Shown: one piece after another, positions 8,673-17,359 of the stretch | How positions within the stretch are numbered: the stretch's first letter is position 1 | Layout: the number at the start of each line of letters is the position of its first letter | Source: JANLVJ01 sp031363945 | GTDB taxonomy: Bacteria; Bacteroidota; Bacteroidia; Sphingobacteriales; Sphingobacteriaceae | DNA: 64,000 nucleotides | Reading direction: 5' to 3' | NCBI GenBank assembly: GCA_031363945.1 | Contig: JANLVJ010000033.1 | Span: 62,001-126,000 of the forward strand | Translations under genes and position numbers: made by a program | The notes under the pieces: generated by a model | Databases searched by the model: none | The model's input: the letters and a program-made list of their open reading frames with translations, nothing else | Told to the model about the DNA's origin: nothing

Positions 8673-8728
8673 TCTGTGTCCCGATTTATTTCTTAAATTT
8701 CTATATTACAGATTTATATGTCCAGCTA

Positions 8729-10222
8729 TTGTCAATCTTAAGAAAATTTGCCGGTCAGACCGCCATTTACGGCTTCAGTACGATTGCTGCCAGAACACTC
8801 AGTTTTTTTCTTACCCCAGTTTATGTCAGGCATTTTTCTGCTGATCAGTACGGGGTTCTTACAGAGCTATATTCATGGACCTCTTTAATTTCAGCAATAC
8901 TTACTTTTGGAATGGAGACTACTTATTTCAGATACCTGAATAAGGAAAAGAATAATCCTGAAGTTTATAATGATTCATTTCTGACTTTATTAGCCACTTC
9001 AAGCTTATTCATCGTGCTGGGGGCCCTGAACATACATTTTGTACTTGGTTTTCTGCAGCATAATGTCACACAGGTTAAAGTCGATTACCAGGCCTATGTG
9101 CAACTTTTTCTAGGAATCATCCTACTTGATAATATTTGTGTAATCCCTTTTGCCAAGCTCAGGGCAGAAGGCAAATCTGTGCGTTATGCATTTTTGAAAT
9201 GCACCAATATTCTAATTTATATTATTTTCAACCTGCTCTTTATCTTTGTATTACCAAGACTAGCGAATCTGAATTCATCCTTTGGTCAGTTTATACTGCC
9301 ATATTTTAAGGCAAACTGGATAGGATATATTTTTATTTCTAATCTGATAGCGAGTATTTTCACCTTTATATTGCTTTTACCAGAATTATCCTCTTTCAGG
9401 TTTAAGTTTAACTTCACCCTCCTAAAAAATATGCTGGGTTATAGCTGGCCAGTACTTGTGGCTAACATCTCTTTTACCATAAATGAGAATCTTGATAAAA
9501 TATATCTTAAAGCCCTATTGCCTCAAACCGGGGGGCAGAACCTGATACAGCTTGGTATTTACGGGGCCTGTTATAAACTTGCGGTATTTTTGAATCTGTT
9601 TATACAGGGATTCAGACTAGGTGCCGAACCATTCTTTTTTAACCATGCCTCTGAGCCTGATGCCAGGAAGACCTACGCGGTTATCATGGACTATTTTATC
9701 ATAATCGTGGCAATTATTTTTCTTGGTATAGTGTGCAATATTGAATGGCTGAAATATTTTATTAATAACAGATCATACTGGTCAGGTCTGAAGATCGTGC
9801 CTGTAATTTTAATGGGTTATGTATGCCTGGGGATCTATATGAATCTGTCAATCTGGTATAAGCTCTCAGATCAAACCCGTTACGCATTCTATATTTCAGG
9901 TATCGGAGCTCTGATTACAATTATCATGAACCCTATTTTGATACCACTTATGGGCTATATGGGTTCTGCATATACTACAATGTCGGCTTATTTTGTAATG
10001 ATGGTTTGTTCATACGTCTGGGGGCAAAAGCATTATCCAATTCCCTATAATTTGAGAAAAAACCTAATCTTGATAGGGACGGCTGTTTTATTGGTTTTTC
10101 TATCGTTTATAGTTTTTAAGAGAAATGTTTATATCGGAAATCTGATTTTCTTATCTTTTGTCGGGCTCATAGCATGGTTCGAGAAAGCTAATTTGAAAAA
10201 ATTATTTCCGGCAAAAGTTTAA
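8729..10222 (+). CDS. Polysaccharide flippase-like integral membrane protein (MATE/Wzx family)
   Basis: A 497-residue protein with about 12-14 hydrophobic helices and the family N-terminus: KFAGQTAIYG, then a conserved TPVYVRHFSADQYGVLTEL stretch. Wzx-type proteins flip undecaprenyl-linked saccharides across the inner membrane; MurJ-like lipid II export is a related possibility. The start is a TTG at 8729-8731. The nearby ATG at 8718 is out of frame and hits a stop after seven codons, so TTG is the best choice. It is followed by dut, TPR, DUF4292 and EnvC-like genes, suggesting an envelope-biogenesis cluster. Confidence 0.85.
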   Translation: MSILRKFAGQTAIYGFSTIAARTLSFFLTPVYVRHFSADQYGVLTELYSWTSLISAILTFGMETTYFRYLNKEKNNPEVYNDSFLTLLATSSLFIVLGALNIHFVLGFLQHNVTQVKVDYQAYVQLFLGIILLDNICVIPFAKLRAEGKSVRYAFLKCTNILIYIIFNLLFIFVLPRLANLNSSFGQFILPYFKANWIGYIFISNLIASIFTFILLLPELSSFRFKFNFTLLKNMLGYSWPVLVANISFTINENLDKIYLKALLPQTGGQNLIQLGIYGACYKLAVFLNLFIQGFRLGAEPFFFNHASEPDARKTYAVIMDYFIIIVAIIFLGIVCNIEWLKYFINNRSYWSGLKIVPVILMGYVCLGIYMNLSIWYKLSDQTRYAFYISGIGALITIIMNPILIPLMGYMGSAYTTMSAYFVMMVCSYVWGQKHYPIPYNLRKNLILIGTAVLLVFLSFIVFKRNVYIGNLIFLSFVGLIAWFEKANLKKLFPAKV

Positions 10223-10318
10223 GTAAAGCATACAGTTGGTTTATAATTTTCCTGAGTATTCGTGAGAATAAATTCAACCCGAAAATTTACTGCTAGAGAA
10301 AACATTAATACCCGCAAT

Positions 10319-10753
10319 ATGACAATTAAAATTATTAATAAGTCTTCAAACGTATTACCTGCTTATGAAACTGAGATGGCAGCAGGTCTTGATTTACGGG
10401 CATTTTTACAAGAAGATGTAATCGTAAAACCCCTTGAGCGGGTTTTGATTCCTACAGGTATTTATCTTGAATTACCACAGGGGGTTGAAGCACAGATTCG
10501 TCCAAGAAGTGGTCTTGCCTTTAAACATGGTATAAGCATACTGAATAGTCCGGGTACAATAGATCCTGACTATAGGGGTGAACTAAAGGTTTTATTAATA
10601 AATTTCTCCCATGAGCCCTTTAAAGTTTCTACAGGTGACCGCATCGCCCAGATGGTTATTGCCCGTTATGAGCATATTGGCTTTGATCTGGTAGAAGTAC
10701 TTTCAGAGACAGTTCGTGGTTCAGCAGGATATGGTCATACTGGCAAGAAGTAA
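10319..10753 (+). CDS. dut: Deoxyuridine 5'-triphosphate nucleotidohydrolase
   Basis: Hydrolyses dUTP to dUMP and pyrophosphate, keeping uracil out of DNA and supplying dTMP synthesis. All five trimeric dUTPase motifs are present: AAGLDLRA, RPRSGLA, GTIDPDYRGELKV, GDRIAQMVI, and a variant motif 5 reading RGSAGYGHTG. The chosen ATG at 10319 gives 144 residues beginning MTIKIINKS. The upstream in-frame GTG at 10262 would add 19 polar residues not typical of the family. It follows the flippase gene by about 96 nt. Confidence 0.95.
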   Translation: MTIKIINKSSNVLPAYETEMAAGLDLRAFLQEDVIVKPLERVLIPTGIYLELPQGVEAQIRPRSGLAFKHGISILNSPGTIDPDYRGELKVLLINFSHEPFKVSTGDRIAQMVIARYEHIGFDLVEVLSETVRGSAGYGHTGKK

Positions 10754-10894
10754 GTTTATAGCCGTTAAACTATTGGGCAGATAATTCGTATATAGTACCT
10801 ATTCTAAATACGAACGGTGGATATATTGAATCTCCTGATGATAGTCTGTTTTTAACAGGCCCAGGAATTGATGATATTTAAGAAGGATAATTTC

Positions 10895-12673
10895 ATGACC
10901 AAAGGCAATACTTTTTTTATTATATTATTTATAGCCGGGTTTATATCGTCTCAGATTTTATATGCTCAGCAATCTCAGAATGGGAAAACAGGTGTCAAAA
11001 GAATTAAGCCCAGAGCAGATCTGTATAACACCCGTAATGAATCAATTACGGCTGCAGATAGCATGAATGCAAAGTTTTATTTCCTTAAAGGTATTGGAAA
11101 TAAAATTAGTGGGAACATAACTGGAGCTGTAGAAAATTTTAATGAATGCCTCAAATATGATGTTAACAATGATGCAGCATATTATGAACTTGCGTTGGCC
11201 CGTTTCAATGCCCAGGTTTTTCCAGAAGCTCTTATAAATATTAACAGGGCCGTTTTACTTAAACCTCATCAAATCTGGTATCTCAATCTTCAGGCTACAC
11301 TGTATGATCAGAAAGCTGATTTTGTAAGACTTGCTGAGGTATACGGGCATATGATTGAAATTGAGCCAGACAAGGTGAATTATTATATAGCCAGGGCGAA
11401 TTCACTTGTAAGTGCAGGTGATAATGAAGGTGCAATTTCTACGTTAGATCTTATTGAAAAAAGAGATGGTTTAACTGAAGACATTGAATTTCAAAAACAG
11501 AAAATTTTTCTGAAAATGAACCAGTCTGCCAAAGCAATTCAAAGTATGCAGCAACTGATCAATGATAATCCACAAGACCCGCGATATTATCTTCTTTTGG
11601 CTGAAATTTATAGAACCCAGAATCAGAATGACCTTGTTTTTAAATCATTGCAAAAAGCTATCCGGATTGATTCAGCAAATGGGTATGCTCAGCTAGCACT
11701 TTCAGATTATTATCGGGCTATTGGAAATAAAGAGGCAACATTTACTGCATTGAAAAATGCTTTTGCGTCAGATGATGTTGATACCGAACAAAAGAAACGG
11801 CTGATTATTGATAATTATGTGAATACCCAGGCATCTGATCAACACGAGGGTTTGGAGCTTGCCCGTATAGTGAGCCGCAACAATCCAGAAGATTCACAGG
11901 CTCAGGCTATTTATGCGGGCTTCCTGGCACATAATCCTGAAACTACCCGTGAAGGACGTGATGCCGTACAGTCTCTGATTGAAAAAAATAAGTCAAACTT
12001 TAGTTTATGGACAAATCTGATAATCTCAGATTTTAACCTGCGTGTTTATCATGATGCTGTAAAGCATACCGCTGAAGCTATAAGCTATTTTCCAAACCAG
12101 GTTATATTATACTGGTATCAGGGAATTGCACTTAATCAGGAATTGAAATTCAGGGCCGCTATTGAAAGCTTAAAAACAGGATTAACACTGGCTGAAGGCC
12201 AGGCTGATCTTGAAGCCCAGCTTTATCAGGTGCTGGGTGATGCATATCATGGTGCTGGTGAAAATACATTATCAGATGATTCATATGATAAAAGCCTGAA
12301 TAAAAGACCAGACGATGCGGGCACATTAAATAATTATGCCTACTATCTCTGCGTTCGCAAAAAGCGCCTTGACCGTGCTGAAGCTATGTCTGTCAGAGCA
12401 AATACTCTTGAACCAGGAAATATCAATTATGAAGATACTCTGGCCTGGATATTTTATAGTCAGCAAGAATATGATAAGGCCTTGCTGGTAATAGAGAAGG
12501 CGCTAAATAATAATGCTGGAAATAATGCGACCATTTACGATCATTATGGAGATATACTCTACAAAATGGGTAAAACAGCAGAGGCAGTAGAAAGTTGGAA
12601 AAAAGCCCGTGCTTTTGGCTCAAAGGATTTAAATTTGAGCAGAAAGATTGCTAACAGAAAAATATATGAGTAA
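10895..12673 (+). CDS. Exported tetratricopeptide-repeat protein
   Basis: A 592-residue protein with a signal peptide ending LYA before Gln25 (A|Q cleavage type), then TPR units through most of its length. Pairs such as AVENFNECLKYDVNNDAAYYE and the C-terminal AEAMSVRANTLEPGNINYED unit illustrate them. No enzymatic domain is visible; such proteins usually scaffold envelope complexes in the periplasm or at the outer membrane. The ATG at 10895 has AGAAGGA eight nt upstream; an in-frame ATG at 10868 would only lengthen the positive n-region. The gene overlaps the DUF4292 gene by 8 nt (ATGAGTAA), implying translational coupling. Confidence 0.85.
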   Translation: MTKGNTFFIILFIAGFISSQILYAQQSQNGKTGVKRIKPRADLYNTRNESITAADSMNAKFYFLKGIGNKISGNITGAVENFNECLKYDVNNDAAYYELALARFNAQVFPEALININRAVLLKPHQIWYLNLQATLYDQKADFVRLAEVYGHMIEIEPDKVNYYIARANSLVSAGDNEGAISTLDLIEKRDGLTEDIEFQKQKIFLKMNQSAKAIQSMQQLINDNPQDPRYYLLLAEIYRTQNQNDLVFKSLQKAIRIDSANGYAQLALSDYYRAIGNKEATFTALKNAFASDDVDTEQKKRLIIDNYVNTQASDQHEGLELARIVSRNNPEDSQAQAIYAGFLAHNPETTREGRDAVQSLIEKNKSNFSLWTNLIISDFNLRVYHDAVKHTAEAISYFPNQVILYWYQGIALNQELKFRAAIESLKTGLTLAEGQADLEAQLYQVLGDAYHGAGENTLSDDSYDKSLNKRPDDAGTLNNYAYYLCVRKKRLDRAEAMSVRANTLEPGNINYEDTLAWIFYSQQEYDKALLVIEKALNNNAGNNATIYDHYGDILYKMGKTAEAVESWKKARAFGSKDLNLSRKIANRKIYE

Positions 12674-13430
12674 ATACCTGTTATTGATAATTGCCCTGTT
12701 AGGGATTACTTCCTGCAAATCCAAGAAAGTTTTGGTTAAGCAACAAGTTGTCATTCCTGTTACGGCTCCTGCAGATCTGATAAAAAGAAACTTCTTTATT
12801 AAGTCTGATTCGGCTGATCTTGAGTACAAGACATTCAGTGCAAAAGGAAAAATTGAAATTGCCATTAATGGGTCGAAACATGCGGCAACTATTAATATCA
12901 GGATCAAAAAAGATCAGATTATCTGGGCATATATTAATGCCAGTTTTTTACCTGTAGCCCAGGCCTATATTACGCCTGACAGTATAAAAGTTTTAAATAT
13001 ACTTCAAGGTATTTATACACGTAAAGGATTTGATTTCGTCAGGAAATACGCAGGACAACGTTTTGATTTTAAAACGCTACAAGCCATTCTGACAGGTAAT
13101 AAGCCAGGAAGTTTTATCTCTCAGGAAGACAGTTACAAGGTGCTAGAAGCGATGGGGTATCAGTTAAGCGGACAAAAAGACTCAATTGCTGTGCAGTTAA
13201 ATTTTAACCAGGTCTATAAGCCCATTGATGTTGATCTGTCTAATGTAAGCCAGAATCAACATCTTCATGTAAACTACAGCAATTTTTTTGTCGTTGGGAA
13301 TAAAACTATTCCGCAGTCAATTGCTATTTCATCTAAGGTTAAAACGAATGATATGAATCTTAGTCTGTCGTACAAAAAAGTTGAACTTAACGAAAACCTT
13401 GAATTTCCTTTTAACCCGCCAACGCAATAA
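12666..13430 (+). CDS. DUF4292 lipoprotein
   Basis: A 254-residue lipoprotein: MSKYLLLIIALLGITSC gives a good lipobox (ITSC, Cys17), followed by KSKK. The mature part matches the DUF4292 pattern (FSAKGKIEI, IWAYINASFLPVAQAYITPDSI, QGIYTRKGFDFVRKYAG), a beta-rich fold resembling LolA/LolB lipoprotein carriers. That suggests, without proof, a role in outer-membrane lipid or lipoprotein handling. The start at 12666 is set by the signal peptide; the ATG at 12648 would put polar residues before it. It is coupled to the TPR gene upstream and ends 1 nt before the EnvC-like start. Confidence 0.85.
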   Translation: MSKYLLLIIALLGITSCKSKKVLVKQQVVIPVTAPADLIKRNFFIKSDSADLEYKTFSAKGKIEIAINGSKHAATINIRIKKDQIIWAYINASFLPVAQAYITPDSIKVLNILQGIYTRKGFDFVRKYAGQRFDFKTLQAILTGNKPGSFISQEDSYKVLEAMGYQLSGQKDSIAVQLNFNQVYKPIDVDLSNVSQNQHLHVNYSNFFVVGNKTIPQSIAISSKVKTNDMNLSLSYKKVELNENLEFPFNPPTQ

Positions 13431-13431
13431 A

Positions 13432-14709
13432 ATGAGCGTGTTAAATCCTAAAATTACCTTGATTGTACTAGTGGTAGTTCTTATCACCTCAAATCTTTAT
13501 GCTCAGTCAAAAACCGAGTTATTAAAAAAGAAACAAGCTCTTCAACGGGAAATTGAAAACACAAATAAGGTACTTACTGAGACTCAGGAAAATAAGGATG
13601 TCACAATGAAGCAATTGAGAACCTTGGGTAGCCAGGTCGAAACCCGGCAAAAACTAATTGAAACCATCAATACTCAGGTTAAGAACCTGAGCTATGAGAT
13701 CTCAGATAATAAGCATAATATAAGTTCTTTACAGAAAGAGGAAGATAAATTAAAAATTGAATATGCTGGTATGATCCGTTATGCTTATCGTAACCAGAGT
13801 GCATATAACAAACTGATGTTTATTTTTGCCGCCAGCTCATTTAACCAGGCGTATAACCGCTTGAAATACCTTGAACAGTTTTCACAATACAGACGTGAAC
13901 AGGTACAGACAATTACCAGTACACAGGAGAAAATTCACGGCAAAATTCAGGTTCTTGATAAAAACAAAGACGATAAGGATCAATTACTTGGTGAACAGCA
14001 AAAAGAAAAAAAACAGCTTGACGTAGAGAAGGGTCAGCAGGCCCATGTTTATAGTCAGTTACAAAAACAAAGTAAAAAGCTAGAGGCTCAACTAGCACGT
14101 CACCAGCGCGATTTAAGGCGTCTGAATAATGCTATTCAATCGGCCATAAGAAGAGAAATTGAAGAAGCCCGGCGCAGGGCTGAGCAAGAAGCCAGAGCCA
14201 GAGAAGCTGCCAATGCAACGGCAACTACGCATTCTGCATTGCCAAAAAGTACGAATAGCTCGGCCAATCTGGTACTTACACCCGAAGCTGCCAGGCTTTC
14301 AAACCAGTTTGCCGATAATCGTGGGTCATTACCATGGCCAGTTGAACGTAGAGGACGAATTATAGACCCGTTTGGGATTCATGAAGATCCATTATTGCCC
14401 AGAGTGAAGATTAATTCTGTAGGTATCGTATTTGAAACAGTCGGTAATGCTACTGTAAGAGCGGTATTTAGCGGTGAAGTTTCTGAGATTGTACCACTCG
14501 ATGGTCTGTATGCTGTTCTAATCAGACATGGAGAATATTTCACCGTTTATGGCAATCTTAAGTCAGTTGAAGTAAAGCGTGGGCAAAAGGTTAGCACCAA
14601 AGACCCTGTTGGGGTAGTCGCTGCTGATGAAGAACAAGGCCCAAGTTGTATGTTCCAGGTTTGGAAAGGCAAAACCCCAATGAATCCTACATCCTGGCTT
14701 GCGAACTAA
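13432..14709 (+). CDS. EnvC-like murein hydrolase activator (coiled coil plus degenerate LytM/M23)
   Basis: A 425-residue exported protein: signal peptide ending LYA before Gln25, a long coiled coil (about residues 26-260, Gln/Lys/Glu heptads), and a C-terminal LytM fold (about 305-425: FGIHEDPLLPRVKINSVGI ... FTVYGNLKSVEVKRGQKV). Active LytM peptidases have HxxxD and HxH zinc motifs. Here the corresponding stretches read NSVGIVF and CMFQVWK, without ligands, so it is probably non-catalytic and acts like EnvC/NlpD as an amidase activator at division or daughter-cell separation. The start ATG at 13432 lies one nt after the DUF4292 stop. Confidence 0.88.
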   Translation: MSVLNPKITLIVLVVVLITSNLYAQSKTELLKKKQALQREIENTNKVLTETQENKDVTMKQLRTLGSQVETRQKLIETINTQVKNLSYEISDNKHNISSLQKEEDKLKIEYAGMIRYAYRNQSAYNKLMFIFAASSFNQAYNRLKYLEQFSQYRREQVQTITSTQEKIHGKIQVLDKNKDDKDQLLGEQQKEKKQLDVEKGQQAHVYSQLQKQSKKLEAQLARHQRDLRRLNNAIQSAIRREIEEARRRAEQEARAREAANATATTHSALPKSTNSSANLVLTPEAARLSNQFADNRGSLPWPVERRGRIIDPFGIHEDPLLPRVKINSVGIVFETVGNATVRAVFSGEVSEIVPLDGLYAVLIRHGEYFTVYGNLKSVEVKRGQKVSTKDPVGVVAADEEQGPSCMFQVWKGKTPMNPTSWLAN

Positions 14710-14745
14710 TTTTTTACGATAAAATCCGTTGAATCTTTTATATCG

Positions 14746-14753
14746 TATCTTTG
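14746..14753 (+). promoter_or_regulatory. Candidate -7 promoter element upstream of the tatA pair
   Basis: TATCTTTG matches TAnnTTTG in the 148-nt gap before the first tatA gene, about 105 nt upstream of its ATG. No TTTG is found at the -33 spacing. Confidence 0.3.
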
Positions 14754-14857
14754 CTGTACAGTCAAGGGTTAGTATTTAATTTACGCCTGGGAGAACTTTA
14801 TTTTTAAACTGTCGTTTAGTAATCTGCACCTGATAACACTTTAAAGACTAAAATCAT

Positions 14858-15418
14858 ATGCTTCATTTTCAAATTTTGTTTTTAGACATTGGCGGACCTG
14901 AAATGATGCTCATCATGGTTGCAGCCCTACTTATGTTTGGAGGTCAGAAGCTTCCTGAGCTCGCAAGGGGTCTTGGAAAAGGAATAAGGGATTTTAAAGA
15001 TGCGGCTAATGGTGTCAAAGATGATCTTCAAGATTCAATGACCAAATTACAGGAAGAGCATGCCAATATTACCAATGGGTTAAATATTGTAGACGCTCAC
15101 AACCAGCCTTATACCACACTTAGTCCTGTTGTAGAACCGTCAACCCATTCTTCACAAGACAATATTTCTGAAGCTATACTGGTTGATGAACATAATCATC
15201 CGTTAACAGGTGCAGTAGTTGAGGCAATACCTGCCATTATTACTAGCAGTCATGCTGCTGATTTAACAGGCAACAGACCCTTGATCACCCCGGCCAGTAG
15301 TGAATCGATACCGTATTCGGCAAATGCTGCCATACTAACGTCAAAGCCTGAAATTGCTGATGCGCTTACTGACCAAGCTAAAATAGATCATTCAGGTAAT
15401 ACTTCTTCTGAAAAATAA
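14858..15418 (+). CDS. tatA: TatA/TatB-family translocase protein with a long C-terminal tail
   Basis: A 186-residue Sec-independent translocase subunit. It has a short N-terminal membrane helix (GGPEMMLIMVAALLMF), the GGQKLPELARGLGKGIRDF hinge and an amphipathic helix to about residue 65. The family core ends there; the remaining 120 residues are polar, Ser/Thr/Ala-rich and probably disordered. They carry two similar motifs, VDAHNQPYTT (78-87) and VDEHNHPLTG (109-118). The length resembles TatB more than TatA. A typical TatA follows 79 nt later. No tatC is present in the window. Confidence 0.88.
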   Translation: MLHFQILFLDIGGPEMMLIMVAALLMFGGQKLPELARGLGKGIRDFKDAANGVKDDLQDSMTKLQEEHANITNGLNIVDAHNQPYTTLSPVVEPSTHSSQDNISEAILVDEHNHPLTGAVVEAIPAIITSSHAADLTGNRPLITPASSESIPYSANAAILTSKPEIADALTDQAKIDHSGNTSSEK

Positions 15419-15497
15419 AATTTGGGCCTAAATAGCCGCTTCGATTTAATTAGTGAATAGTTTACACGTTTAATTATACCAATTTAACTTTAATTGT

Positions 15498-15698
15498 ATG
15501 ATCATGATGATTTTAGGTATGTTCGGCCTTGGTGGCCCAGAAATGCTGCTGATATTGTTTGCACTTCTTTTATTATTCGGAGGTAAAAAAATTCCCGAAC
15601 TTGCAAAAGGACTTGGAAAAGGAATCAGAGAGTTTAAAGATGCGTCAAATGCTGACGAAGTTAAGCCTGTTGATAAAGCCCCTGAAACTAAATTGTAA
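15498..15698 (+). CDS. tatA: Twin-arginine translocase subunit TatA
   Basis: A 66-residue canonical TatA: membrane helix GGPEMLLILFALLLLF, hinge GGKKIPELAKGLGKGIREFKDA and a short charged tail. TatA oligomers form the pore through which folded proteins leave the cytoplasm. It is clearly paralogous to the preceding 186-residue protein; the helix and hinge are nearly identical. It is followed 30 nt later by gatA. tatC must be elsewhere in the genome. Confidence 0.95.
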   Translation: MIMMILGMFGLGGPEMLLILFALLLLFGGKKIPELAKGLGKGIREFKDASNADEVKPVDKAPETKL

Positions 15699-15728
15699 TT
15701 TATTGAAGTTCACATTAAAGCAGATTTT

Positions 15729-17174
15729 TTGAGATCTTATTTAACTCTTTCAGAAGTAAAAGCTGATCATTCGGCGGGGAAAATTACTATTCCACAACTC
15801 GTTGATACCTATCTTGAGCGCATTGAAAAGCTACGACATCTCAATGCTTTTGTAGAGGTGTTTACTGATGAAGTTAGATTGAGGGCTATTGAAGTCGATG
15901 CTAGGATGAAAGCTGGTACAGCCGGAAAGCTTGCCGGTATGGTCATAGGCATCAAAGATAATATAGCTTATAAAGGCCATGCCATGAGTGCATCGTCTAA
16001 AATTTTGGATGGTTTTATTTCATTATTTAATTCAACTGTTGTAGAGCGACTCTTAAAAGAAGACGCAATTATTATAGGCAGGTTGAATTGTGATGAATTT
16101 GCGATGGGCGGTTCAAATGAAACATCATTTTACGGACCAGTTAAAAACTTCGACGATATTTCAAAAGTTTCAGGAGGTTCGTCTGGAGGTTCTGCTGTAG
16201 CAGTTCAGGCAGACCTTTGTCTTGCCGCATTAGGTACAGATACTGGGGGAAGTGTCAGGCAACCTGCTTCATTTTGCGGGGTTGTTGGGCTCAAGCCAAC
16301 TTATGGCCGTATATCACGTTATGGTATCGTGGCTTTTGGTTCTTCTTTTGACCAGGTTGGTACGCTTTCTCATAGTGTTTCAGATTCAGCCCTTATTCTA
16401 GATGTACTAGCCGGACAAGACGACAAAGACGCAACCTCATCTGCTCACCCGGTGGGTAATTATAAAAGCAGCACTGAATCTTCAGCTAAGCTGCGTCGTA
16501 TTGCCTATATCAGTGAATATCTTGAAAGTTCGGGCCTTGATCCTTTTATCAAGGGAAAGACCCTTGAACTAATAAACCAGCTAAGACAGGAAGGTCACAC
16601 AGTAGAAGCAGTTCATTTTCCCTACCTTGAATATCTGGTACCTGCTTATTACGTTTTAACAACTGCCGAGGCATCTTCAAATCTTTCTCGCTATGATGGT
16701 GTTCATTTTGGCTATAGAAGCCCGAATGCGCATGATTTAGAAAGCACCTATAAGAAAAGCCGTTCAGAGGGGTTTGGCCCAGAAGTTAAAAGAAGAATCA
16801 TGCTGGGCACTTTCGTCTTATGTGCAGGTTATTATGATGCCTATTATGGGAAAGCCCAGAAAGTCAGAAGGCTTATACAAGAAGCGACAAACCAAATTCT
16901 TGATAAGTACGATTTTATCATTACTCCTTCGACCCCTACGACAGCTTTTGGAATTGGTGAAAAAATTGAAGATCCTATCGTAATGTACCTGGCCGATATA
17001 TTTAATGTTCAAGCTTCCCTTGCGGGTATCCCTGCCATTTCAGTTCCGCTTTTTCGTCATCCTAACTCAATGGCCGTCGGAATGCAATTGATGGGGAAGA
17101 AATTTGATGAAGAAAATCTCCTTTCTTTTGCTGCCAGGCTAACCGAAATGGATTTTCAAACGGTTGATGCTTAA
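15729..17174 (+). CDS. gatA: Asp-tRNA(Asn)/Glu-tRNA(Gln) amidotransferase subunit A
   Basis: Glutaminase/amidase subunit of GatCAB, which converts mischarged Glu-tRNA(Gln) and Asp-tRNA(Asn) to the correct aminoacyl-tRNAs. At 481 residues it is full length. The amidase-signature triad is intact: K76 (GIKDN), S151 (SGGSSGGS) and S175 (TGGSVRQPA), each three residues earlier than in the well-studied GatA numbering. The start is a TTG at 15729-15731; the product begins MRSYLTLSEVKADH as the family does. gatB and gatC are not in the window. Confidence 0.96.
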   Translation: MRSYLTLSEVKADHSAGKITIPQLVDTYLERIEKLRHLNAFVEVFTDEVRLRAIEVDARMKAGTAGKLAGMVIGIKDNIAYKGHAMSASSKILDGFISLFNSTVVERLLKEDAIIIGRLNCDEFAMGGSNETSFYGPVKNFDDISKVSGGSSGGSAVAVQADLCLAALGTDTGGSVRQPASFCGVVGLKPTYGRISRYGIVAFGSSFDQVGTLSHSVSDSALILDVLAGQDDKDATSSAHPVGNYKSSTESSAKLRRIAYISEYLESSGLDPFIKGKTLELINQLRQEGHTVEAVHFPYLEYLVPAYYVLTTAEASSNLSRYDGVHFGYRSPNAHDLESTYKKSRSEGFGPEVKRRIMLGTFVLCAGYYDAYYGKAQKVRRLIQEATNQILDKYDFIITPSTPTTAFGIGEKIEDPIVMYLADIFNVQASLAGIPAISVPLFRHPNSMAVGMQLMGKKFDEENLLSFAARLTEMDFQTVDA

Positions 17175-17181
17175 GGCATTT

Positions 17182-17234
17182 CAACTGAAACAATCTGGTT
17201 ACATACTTCGTTAAAAAGTATGTATTTCCAGTTG
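17182..17234. repeat. Inverted repeat downstream of gatA
   Basis: ACATACTT (17201-17208) pairs exactly with AAGTATGT (17216-17223) around a 7-nt loop. Outer arms CAACTG (17182-17187) and CAGTTG (17229-17234) can extend the structure across an unequal internal loop. There is no T-run after it, so it is not a textbook terminator; it may stabilise or end the gatA transcript. Confidence 0.4.
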
Positions 17235-17359
17235 GATTTATTATTCTTGTATGAGACGTGTTACTTACTTATACTTAGTGGTAACTTTTACCGTTCTTAT
17301 CACCTTATAGCAATACTAAATAAAGACAAGAAAATCTGTCTTAAACTAAATTGATGTAG

